In this document: positions 55,847-64,000 of the stretch, piece by piece
How positions within the stretch are numbered: the stretch's first letter is position 1
How the letters are laid out: each line of letters begins with the position of its first letter
From: Phyllostachys edulis
Taxonomy: Eukaryota; Streptophyta; Magnoliopsida; Poales; Poaceae
Direction of reading: 5' to 3'
Length of the DNA: 64,000 nucleotides
NCBI GenBank assembly: GCA_036346405.1
Contig: CM070550.1
Location: 11,876,115-11,940,114, forward strand
Program-made: the position numbers and the translations under genes
The notes under the pieces: generated by a model
The model's database searches: none
Seen by the model: only the letters and a program-made list of their open reading frames with translations
Told to the model about the DNA's origin: nothing

Positions 55847-58577
55847 ATGCCTCCTCCTAAGTCTAAAGAAAAAGGTAAGAATTGGATTGTGAATGTCTGA
55901 ATGATGAATACTGTGAATTTGTGATGTGTCATGTGTGATACTCACAGTGATTATAATTTATAAATTATAAATGATTATTGATGAATGAATATGATGATTT
56001 GTGAATTTGATAGTGTCATCGTGTGGTGAATTTGCTATATTTGAAGAGCTATTTTACCATTGCGTCGTCGAGTGGGTCGACCCCAAGAATCGGTGTAAGC
56101 GGGAATGCTGTGGTAGCTACAAAAGAGCAAGTACTACCGGTTGAAGCTGTCAATGTTGAAGATGCACAAATAGTACAACAACCACAACCGCAGGAAGAAG
56201 CTGAAGGTATTAAGGATTTTAACCGGATGTTCATATTGTTTTGATCCGACGCCATTATACCAATTGAGAATTCCATCAGGATATTAGAGATCAAGTGAGA
56301 AGGGCTTATTTGTTGAAGGGTCGACTCAACCTTTTGGTCACAATTTTACCCGCAAACAATATGGAAAGGATTTTAGGTTCTTTCGTGAAACATGGTTTAA
56401 GAGGCACGACGGGTTGGAATATAGTGTAGAGAAGGATGTTGTTTATTGCTTCTATTGCTTTCTTTTTAGACAGCAATCCTTAGATGAAAAATTTGGCCAT
56501 GATGTCTTCACTAAATTAGGGTACAATAACCAGAAGAATGCATATGCATCACTACCTCTTCTTGTTGGTGGGGTTAATAGTATTCACAACAATGCAAGGA
56601 GATGTAGTGATGTTTTTAAGAATCAACGGGCAAGTGTATCTCATAAGATGGAGTCTCACAGCAAAGAATCTGAAATGAAATATGAAACCCATTTAACTGC
56701 TTCTTTAAATTGTGCAAGATATCTATTAATGCAAGGTCACTCATTCCGTGGACATAATGAATCTTCTTCATCCATAAACAAAGGCAATTTTCTAGAGATG
56801 ATTGATTGGTACAAAGAAATGAAGGAAGAAGTGAGGGTTGCATTTGAGGAGTTATATCCATTAAATGCCCAAATGTGTTCAGCAAAGATTCAAAAGGATC
56901 TTGTAAAATGTTGTGCACAGATGGTCACCAAGGTGATTTTGGATGAGATTGGAGGTAGTCTTTTCTCCGTTCTTATCGATGAATCTTATGATATATCAAT
57001 TAAAGAGCAAATAGCTGTGATTGTAAGGTTAGTTATTAATTATGTGTTCTATTTTTATCTCAACTAATTGTACCATGTATCTCAACTAGTTGTATCGTGA
57101 TTCCTGCAGGTTTGTGAACAACAAAGGAAAAGTCATCGAACGATTTTTGGGTCTTAAACATGTCAAAGATACACTGCGGATGCATTGAAGGGAGCTTTGG
57201 TTGCTTTGCTTGGTAAGAATAATTTACCTATTGCTAGAATACGAGGGCAGGGATACGATGGAGCTTCCAATATGAGAGGTGAATTCAATGGTCTTCAAAG
57301 ACATATTCGTGACATCAACCCGTGTGCCTTCTATGTCCATTGCTTTGCCCATCAGCTACAGTTGGTAGTTGTTGCTGTCACAAGTTGTTGTTCATCTATT
57401 AGGGATTTTTTTCAACTATGTGACTTTGATTATGACCACAACTAGTGCGTCTTGCAAGAGAAGGGATGTATTGACTCAGAAGCATCGTAAGAATATTTTG
57501 GATAGGGTGGAGAGTGGTGAGATCTTTACAGGAAGAGGGAAGCATCAAGACACTGTCTTGGCTAGACATGGAGATACTAGATGGGGCTCTCATTACACAA
57601 CTTTAGTCCATATTGAGTCAATGTGGGAGGTAGTGGTGGAGGTGCTGAAATTTTTGCATGAAGATGGGCGTCAACGAGTCAAATGGCGGGATTGATCACG
57701 ATATATGGAGAGTTTTAGCTTTGTGTTCATTATAAAGATGATGTTGAAAGTATTTCGCATTACAAATGAGTTATCTCTTGTGTTGCAAAGGAAGGATCAA
57801 AATATTGTTCGGGCCATGTCATTGCTTATTGATGTGAAAGCACGTTTGATCAGCTTGAGGAACCATGGTTGGGTGCTTCTATTTGCAGAAGTCAAAATAT
57901 TTTGTAATGCAAACAAGATTCCAGTACCGAATATGGATGAAGCGATACCAAGATGGGGCCGATCAAGGATAGATAGGGTCACAGTCACTCAAGACCACCA
58001 TTATCGTGTTGGTACTTTCTTTGCTGCTGTTGATGCTATTAATACAGAGATGGATCATCGCTTCAATGAGGTATCTTCGGAGTTGCTTGTTTGCTTTTAT
58101 TGTTTTAATCCAAGAGACTCATTCTCTAAGTTTGATATGGATAAGATTGCTCGACTTGCGGAGATCTATGATACGGATTTCTCCATTGCTGATCGTGCAA
58201 CTATAAGGGATCAACTTGAAACCTTCATTCTTCATGTCCGAAGAATTGATGATTTCATTGTTTGTCATGATTTTGCAAGTTTGGCCATCAAGATGGTTGA
58301 AACATAAAGACATATTGTTTTCCATTGGTCTACCGCCTCATTGAATTAGCATTGCTCCTCTAGGTGTATGACATCGGTTGAAAGAGTCTTTTCGGTTATG
58401 AATATTATTAAGACCGATTTGCGCAATAGACTATCCAATGAGTGGCTCAATGACTTGATGGTGTGCTACATCGAGTGGGAGATATTTAAAGAACTTGATC
58501 ATGATAAAATTAAGAAACAATTTCAAGCCATGAAATCTCGAAGAATAAAATTGCCTCGGCCTCATAGACGTAATTAG
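55847..58577 (+). pseudogene. hAT transposase, ZMYM1/TTF-type (DUF4371 and C-terminal dimerisation)
   Basis: A likely first exon begins at 55847 (MPPPKSKEK) with donor G|GTAAGA. The main exon carries DIRDQVRRAYLLKG and the TTF-type zinc-finger block (EYSVEKDVVYCFYCFLF, about 56,414-56,470). The DUF4371 region follows (LFSVLIDESYDISIKEQ, 56,960-57,020). An intron (57028-57109) is phase-correct. Then come RGQGYDGASNMRGEFNGLQ, HCFAHQLQLVVVA, and DTRWGSHYTTL. The C-terminal hAT dimerisation domain reads TSVERVFSVMNIIKTDLRNR (58,368-58,430). Frameshifts or stops near 56,230, 57,173, 57,415, 57,695 and 58,305-58,350 inactivate it. Confidence 0.87.
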
Positions 58578-58931
58578 TACTTTAATGGTATGTCTTTCTG
58601 TTTGTTATGTTCAATAATTTTTTATGATTTATGATGGATTAATCTAAATACTCACCATCCATCTACTTTTGACAGGTTGTTACTAGTAATTTAATAATTT
58701 GGTCTTTTGGTAGCAAATTTTTCTGTAAACTTCATTGATGAGGTACATTTTCTACATTTGTCCTGTCTGTGTATGTTTACATGATGCGGATTGTAGTTTT
58801 GAGATCTATTTAGTGTCATATACTCTATTAAAAGTGATTGCAACGTGTATTATATATGACTTGCTTTGTTATCGGATAATAATATTAGTTTATTCCGCCC
58901 AACCTAAATTTTAATCCTAGGTCCGCCACTG

Positions 58932-59118
58932 GCTGTAGGTGATCTAGTTCTATGACGAATTTAGAATCAGGATAATCGTAATAAACTTTCTCCCAAATGG
59001 GAAGGTCCATACACTGTGGTTGAAGTCACCAGACCTGGTTCGGTACGACTAGCTATGTCAAATGGGCATGTTTTGTCAAACTCTTGGAATATTGACCAAC
59101 TGCGTAAGTTCTTTGTGT
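58932..59118 (+). pseudogene. integrase C-terminal end of element C
   Basis: The frame reads GDLVL, stop, RI, then NKLSPKWEGPYTVVEVTRPG, SVRLAMSNG and NSWNIDQLRKFFV with TAA at about 59,118. It joins the integrase sequence that stops at 55,052 and parallels the end of element E (KLHPKWEGPYRV ... DKLRKFYV). Confidence 0.87.
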
Positions 59119-59749
59119 AAATGTATTTTCATTCTTTTCTTAATTTTTTTAATAAAGATGTATTTCCTTTCCTTTGCAAAGAATGATATTGTTTATATCT
59201 ATTTCATCATCTGGTTTACATACTATAGTTGTCTAATTGGTCGGAGAAGAAAAAATTCTCTCCGATATCCTTTCTTAAGGATCTCTATTACTCTATGGCT
59301 ACGATATACAAGTCAAACGCCGTAAGAGTTCTAGTCATGACCATTCAGACAATGGTTCTCATGCGCGACAAACACTCTTTTCTTAAATAAATATATGAGT
59401 AACAGGAGCATCACACATGCAATTACATATAGTACTTTACATGCTTAAAATTTTGGAGACTACATTTCTTACCTTCAACATTCTGTTCTACTCTTGTTTT
59501 GGCTACTGGTCGGGACACGGAAGGCCTCCTAGTAGAAGTCTCTCCTTCTCCACACGTGGTCCTGCTGTAAGATCGAGGAGGCTTACTAGAGGGGGGGTGA
59601 ATAGTCATTTCTAAAAATCTCTAAGGCTAAAACCGATTTCTAATGCGGAAGCTAAAGAAAATTCGGTTTTGCACAATTAAAAGCTAAATCAACTAGTCTT
59701 TACTAAGTGCACCAACAACCAACGACTATTGATAATTAGCAGTCATACA
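59119..59749. other. 3' spacer of element C and a copia-type LTR scrap
   Basis: 59,119-59,520 is AT-rich non-coding sequence after pol, probably element C 3' spacer. At 59,588-59,615 the sequence TAGAGGGGGGGTGAATAG resembles a conserved stretch near the start of Sirevirus/Maximus copia LTRs; the following bases to 59,749 may belong to it. No complete ends are visible. Confidence 0.4.
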
Positions 59750-60361
59750 TGTCATAGGGGCGGCTGCTGGCCCTCGACGACACAACAAGTGAAGCGCCTG
59801 CGTCCACGATGGCGATCGCCAAGGGCGATTCTGCGAATAATCCCGAAGGGTATTGAAGGTGTGCGAGGGTCGAAGCCCTCGGGAGGATCAAAGCCCTCGA
59901 ATGAATCGAAGCCCCTCGGAGGGATCCGAAGCCCTCGAAGGATCAGAAGTCGCTTCAGCCAGGAGCCACCCGGCGATGGGAGGGCCAATGGCGCCAGAAG
60001 AGCTGCGGAGCCTCGAGGATCGAGGGCTCGGATGGGTTACTACACCCTGGACCGATGCCAAAGGGGGTAGACCAAGTCTAGGGCTGCCCACCACGTGTGA
60101 AAAGCTAGCACTAGGGGTAGGAAGGTCCTGCAGACCCTATCGGCATAGGGTCTAGTAAGGGGTAAACTTGTAACTCTGTATACCTCCTAGGAGAGCTATA
60201 AGTAGCCACCCTTACCCCCATTGAAGGGGGTGGTTTTTTCCGGCTTTGTATAAGGATCACATGGTAATACAAGTGTGTTGACTTACTAACAGCTAGTCCC
60301 TCTTGAGACCCTTGACTATCGGAGGGTCCCCCTCTCTTGTCTAGTCTCGTAACTTCTGACA
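59750..60361 (+). repeat. 5' LTR of element D
   Basis: It starts TGTCATAGGGG and ends CTTCTGACA (inverted TGTCA/TGACA), 612 bases, with a TATA box (TATAAGTA) near 60,198. It is unrelated to the other LTRs in the window. The exact start is inferred from the inverted ends. Confidence 0.75.
59862..59952. repeat. tandem GAAGCCCTCGGA repeats in the LTR of element D
   Basis: Four units of about 20-24 bases share GGATC or GAATC followed by GAAGCCCTCG or AAAGCCCTCG. They lie in U3 upstream of the TATA box. Confidence 0.75.
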
Positions 60362-60364
60362 GGT

Positions 60365-60382
60365 TGGCGCCGTCCGTGGGGG
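60365..60382 (+). other. primer-binding site of element D
   Basis: TGGCGCCGTCCGTGGGGG begins three bases inside the LTR end (60361) and shares the variant middle CCG with the sites at 39,218 and 4251-4232. Confidence 0.75.
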
Positions 60383-60422
60383 CCGGCGGAGTAAGCCCAT
60401 GGCACAAGCCTGACATATCAAG

Positions 60423-61780
60423 ATGGCCCCGAGCGAGGCTAGACCAAAGCCTCGGCCAAAGCGATCGCGGCCCGGCCTACAACCTCGAGAGCCAAAAGAG
60501 GCCGGCGCGGCTGACAAGTCGCCCGCCCAAGCCGGAGGAAGAAGCGAACAACTCGGCGCCAATGGGCGAGCCAAGAATCATCTGAAACTCTCCGGCAAGC
60601 TGGCGGCTCTCCGTAGGGGAGGCAGCAGACCTCCGGCACCCTTGAGACAACCCTCGCCGCCCGCTCCAGGCAAATGCCATGAGCAGGCGGAGCCCACCAC
60701 CCCGGCCCCCTCAGGCAACCGTAGATGAGCGAGAACCCACCCCGCCAAACACCGGTGCTCGGCGACAAACTTCGCCATTGGCGCGGGTTGGGCGGCCAGT
60801 GGCCTCGAGATTCAAGATCTGGAGTCGCCCGTCTGAGGTCCCTGAGACCCCTCTCAATTCCTCGGGTATCTGAGACAACCATTGAGGCCAGCGGAGGAGA
60901 GCGATACTACGAAGGCAAAAAGCGTCACCTGGCTCTCAAAAGGCGTCGCGTTGACAGTTCTTCACGATACCTCCTCGCTCCGTATATGCGTGGGAAGCAT
61001 TGCGGGATCTGCTCATAACAACTTCAAAGGAACTACGGGCGAAGGGCTATTGGACACCTATTCGGATTGAAGCGGTAGGGTGAATCCCTCGTAGCTTCTT
61101 GAGGAAGTTCGCGGAGGTCGGTGCGGTACAAAGTGTCAGCGAGACAATCATCATCAACGCGACAACTGCGGCCTCATAACGGGCGCTTCGGAGAAATTTG
61201 CGCGCAAGCCAGCGCCGCGATAACCGAACTCTTCGACAAGATGGAGAATCGCCCGGCGGAGAAGGCGGCGCTTCGGAGGGGCGGCGGCGACTCAACACCA
61301 GCGTGACCCGCCGAAGAAGCGGTCACCACGACCGGCCGGAGCATCCGTGAGCCCGCAGAACAATGACTCTGAGCAAAAAGGCAGAGTCTACCATGTAGGC
61401 AGCGGCCCGCGACGAAGGAGGAAGAGGCGAGGCGGCTGGGCGAGGCATGGCAGCGGCAGCAGCAGACGCCCGACTGATAACCCTGCGAAGAACCCTCGCG
61501 GTTTGTGACCTCCATGGCGGTCGCACACAACCGGCGAATGTCGCTCTCGCCGCCATGCGAGGACTACATGCGCGCGACCAACCTGCGAGCATGATGGCGG
61601 GCGCGGTGACAACCAAACTCCCGCGCCACCGGCAATACCGCGCATAGGTGGCCGGGCGGGCCGGAGGTCATCAACATGATCACCGGAGGCTCATCGCTCG
61701 GCATTTCCTCGAAGAAGCGGCGGCGTATGCGACAAATCCACCATCTGGCGGCGTACCCGCCTCGAGCCCACCCCCGCTAC
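60423..61780 (+). pseudogene. gag region of element D
   Basis: The first ATG opens a 101-codon basic, proline-rich N-terminus (MAPSEARPKPRPKRSRPGLQ). Further pieces appear in all three frames to about 61,780, with a helix-like SAAITELFDKMENR. No clear Retrotrans_gag core or zinc knuckle can be read, so the central capsid part is lost or scrambled. Confidence 0.55.
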
Positions 61781-62230
61781 TCCAAAATACCCATATCTTT
61801 CGGACGAAGATGCGCGGTGTATTTTCCGCACCAAGACCCCTCGTCATCTCGGCCAACATCGCGGATTTAGTAAGGTGCATCCTAGTCGGCGGAGGGCTCG
61901 GCGGACCTCCTCTCGTGGGCGTCTTCGACAAGATGATGATTCCTCGTGATCGCCCTAACACCTCCGGGCATCCCCTACTAGGTTTGAGGAGCGCATCCGC
62001 GGCATTGGGGCAGATCCGCCTCGCCGTCACATTGGCGATGACTTCACATCGAACCGAGGTTGTCACGTTCGGCGTGGTCGGATGGCTTACCGGTACAAGC
62101 GCAATCCTCGGCAGACCCGCATAAACACCCTTGTAGCGATAGCTCGCCACAACTACTTGTGCATGAAGGTCCCGCCCCATCGAGACATCGTCACGATCGC
62201 GAGATCAAGACCTCGCCACGGCACATAGAA
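61781..62230 (+). pseudogene. protease region of element D
   Basis: The frame at 61,648-62,124 and its neighbours show PLVISANIAD, RCILVGGG at the active-site position (Asp replaced by Gly), VGVFDKMMIPRDR, ALGQIRLAVTLA and RTEVVTFGVV, then NTLVAIARHNYLCMKVPAP in the next frame. The catalytic Asp is missing and frames shift twice. Confidence 0.78.
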
Positions 62231-62589
62231 CTTCAATCTTGTCCCGGCTCGCCACATACCTGTTGTGGGACCCAACGAGGCGAGTAGCACCACCCTCCAT
62301 AAGATGGGCCCCGAAACCACAGACCGCAAGGTCACCTCGAAGTGGCATTAAGGAGCTGACTCACGAGAAGGCGGTGGCCCTCGGGTGGGACCTCCACCGG
62401 GCGTCTGCGCAATCTGGGGTGCTCATGACAGCCTTGAGGCCTTCGGCAGGGGCCCAAAGACCTCCCGGGAGTGGCAAGAACGCGATTGAGCCTGAGCTAG
62501 CCCTTGGTGTGACGCGGCGCCAGCAGTGCGGCGCATGTCGGCCGATCGCCTCTAGGCAGCGAAGAAAAGATTCGAAGTTCTTTGAAAGC

Positions 62590-64000
62590 GAGTCATTAGC
62601 GAAATCAAATATTCAGTGGTGGCAAACCGGTCCTCGTCAAGAAGGCAGGCAAATGGCACATGTGTGTCGATTTCACGAAACCTCAACAAGGCTGCCCCAA
62701 GGATGATTTCCTTACCTCGCATCGACCAGCTGGTGGGCGCCACTTGATGCTGAGCTCATGAGCTTCCTCGGCGCCTACTCGGCTACCACCGGTGCACATG
62801 GCGGAGAGGACGAACCGAAGCGCCTTCATAACCCGATGGGAACATATTGCTACAAGCGCATGCCCCCGGCCTCAAAGCAGGGGGGCCCGTTTGCAGGCTC
62901 ATCGCGAAGGTCTTACCCACCAGCTCGAGCAAAATCGGAAGCATCGTCGGCGACATAGTCATTAAAAGCAAAGTGGCGGGGCGCATGCCGGGACCTCGAA
63001 ACCTTCACCAACCTTGGCGGAGGTATAAAACTCAACCCGAAAAGTGTGCGTTGATTGTGAAGGCAGAAACTCCTCGGTTTCCTCGTCTCGAAGAGGATTA
63101 AACCAACCCGGAGAAAATCGGGGCCATCAAGAGATGAAGCCCCGCTGCGCTCACGAAGTACAAAAGGCGGACGCGCATCGTTGCCCTTAGCGCTTCTTGT
63201 CTCGTTCGTAGAAAGCACTACCGTTCTTCAAGACACTCGGGGACGCGAGCCGTTCGATGGACCGAGGAATGCGAAGGCCGAGGACTGAAGTTGTACCTCG
63301 CCTGACTACCAAGCTTGACCGGTTCGGGCGAGGGAGCCGGCTGGCTGCTGTACATCACCGCTTCTCCATCATCGGTGGCGGTGCTTGTCGAGGCGGACGG
63401 CTAGTGGCGATATACTATGTATCGGAGGCCTTGCAAGGCAAAATCCACTATCACGGAGCTTGAAGCTTCGTGTATGCTTTGCTCATGGCATCGAAAGCTC
63501 GGCACTATTTCCTAAGCGCATCCCATCAAGGTCCCCATCCTACCCCTTAGCACGATGCTCGAAATAAAGATGCCTCCGGACGGATAGGCAAATGGGCGGC
63601 GGTGGCGTATCGGCGTCACCAGCGGCAAACGGCCATCAAATCGCGATGTTGGCGGAACCGTTCTTGAGTGGACCCATAGCGGAGGCAACCCCACCGTGGT
63701 GGAAACACCATGGGTAATGTACCAGACGGTCGTGGTGCGCCGTAGAGGTGGCGCCATGACCATCCTAATCTCCGGACGGGCGGCGCATCGCATGCCGCCC
63801 GCCTCGACTTCCGACCACGAACAACGCGCCGGTCTGAAGCACTTCTGCTGGGCCTCCGTAAGCGCGATCCTCGGGCGAAGGCGTCCTTATCAAGCGACTC
63901 CGCTTTGGTGACGAGCCACTGACAAGACGCCGTGACAAGGTGTCCGAGATGAGCCGCTACTTAGTCGCGGTCTGTGAGCGACAAAAGCACTTCCACGGAA
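62590..64000 (+). pseudogene. RT and RNase H remnants of element D
   Basis: RT begins near 62,615 (PVLVKKAGKWHMCVDF), continues with LPRIDQLVGAT, ELMSFLGAYS and NPMGTYCYKRMP, and ends with GFLVSKR near 63,100. The YVDD motif is not readable. RNase H-type sequence follows: YYVSEALQGKIHYHG, YALLMASKARHYFL, GRIGKWAA and SALVTSH. Deletions of one or two bases are frequent. Confidence 0.75.

Larger units (their letters stand above)
55053..58931 (+). mobile_element. hAT-superfamily DNA transposon inside integrase
   Basis: The right terminal repeat CCTAGGTCCGCCACTG (58916-58931) is the typical end of plant hAT elements with CAGTGGCGGA termini. The left end near 55,053 (GTGGCGGCGG) is a decayed partner. 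Inside are a GC-rich leader (55,060-55,700) and a broken hAT transposase gene. The integrase frame of element C breaks off at 55,052 and resumes at 58,932. An 8-base duplication could not be confirmed. Confidence 0.8.
38516..59749 (+). mobile_element. Tat-like Ty3/gypsy element C, carrying three insertions
   Basis: Own sequence: LTR C (38516-39215), PBS (39218-39235), gag (39317-41722), protease (48116-48920), RT (48921-49439 and 52686-53160), RNase H (53161-53890), integrase (53902-55052 and 58932-59118) and 3' spacer (59119 to about 59,590). Insertions: an L-family element (41723-48115), a solo LTR (49440-52685) and a hAT element (about 55053-58931). The domains line up across each insertion. 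The right part is cut by element D, so the 3' LTR is outside the window. The left flank is GCAAG. Confidence 0.9.
59750..64000 (+). mobile_element. Ty3/gypsy element D, strongly decayed, window-truncated
   Basis: LTR (59750-60361), PBS (60365-60382), gag (from 60423), protease (about 61,830-62,215), RT (about 62,610-63,110) and RNase H (63,110 onward) follow in order. The sequence is GC-rich. Frames shift about every 100 bases. Similarity is to RIRE2/Tat-type gypsy elements. The left flank is ATACA. Confidence 0.82.

Noticed and set aside
55258..55945. Minus-strand ORFs of 155-224 codons
   Set aside because: They overlap the GC-rich leader and first exon of the hAT element, are low-complexity His/Ser/Pro-rich, and disappear outside the biased stretch.
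55045..58939. 8-base target duplication for the hAT element
   Set aside because: GCTGTAGG follows the right end, but no convincing match precedes the decayed left end, so it is not claimed.

Overview
The window is nuclear DNA of a grass. It holds intron-bearing plant genes, a rice-type 10-kDa prolamin relative, a nuclear-encoded petM, and deeply nested plant transposons. Only about 14.1-26.3 kb is low-copy gene space; the rest is transposon-derived. All calls come from reading translations, splice sites and repeat ends by eye; no database search was run.

Layout. 1-5.0 kb: minus-strand Ty3/gypsy element (Tat-like; gag, protease, RT, start of RNase H) with its 5' LTR. 5.0-8.8 kb: 3' part of a plus-strand element of the same family, carrying a spliced-looking antisense ORF with a Transposase_28-like domain, a polypurine tract and a 3' LTR. 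8.8-14.1 kb: 3' half of a Ty1/copia element split by a 3.2-kb solo LTR. 14.1-20.8 kb: intact seven-exon TMEM147-family gene with a nonsense-interrupted prolamin gene in intron 1. 21.4-21.8 kb: petM on the minus strand, convergent with TMEM147. 23.2-25.9 kb: non-autonomous PIF/Harbinger-type element. 26.3-26.5 kb: cluster of perfect hairpins of CACTA or MITE type.

26.5-64 kb is a stack of insertions. Tat-like element E (LTR at 26,546, antisense ORF at 33.7-35.8 kb) is interrupted at 35,788 by a large L-family LTR. That LTR is interrupted at 38,516 by Tat-like element C. Element C is interrupted by a deleted, partly inverted Tekay/Del-like element (41,723-48,115), a second complete solo LTR (49,440-52,685) and a hAT transposon (about 55,053-58,931). 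A further degenerate gypsy element, D, starts at 59,750 and runs off the window.

How the parts relate. The host genes with intact reading frames are TMEM147 (an ER multipass-translocon subunit) and petM (cytochrome b6f). The prolamin has a plausible seed promoter but a premature TAG. The most unusual signals are antisense, apparently spliced ORFs in two Tat-like elements, and arrays of short GTCGTA/TACGAC or GTCGAA/TTCGAC palindromes that recur in gypsy LTRs, in an intron of one antisense ORF, and in one of four copies of an otherwise different LTR family.
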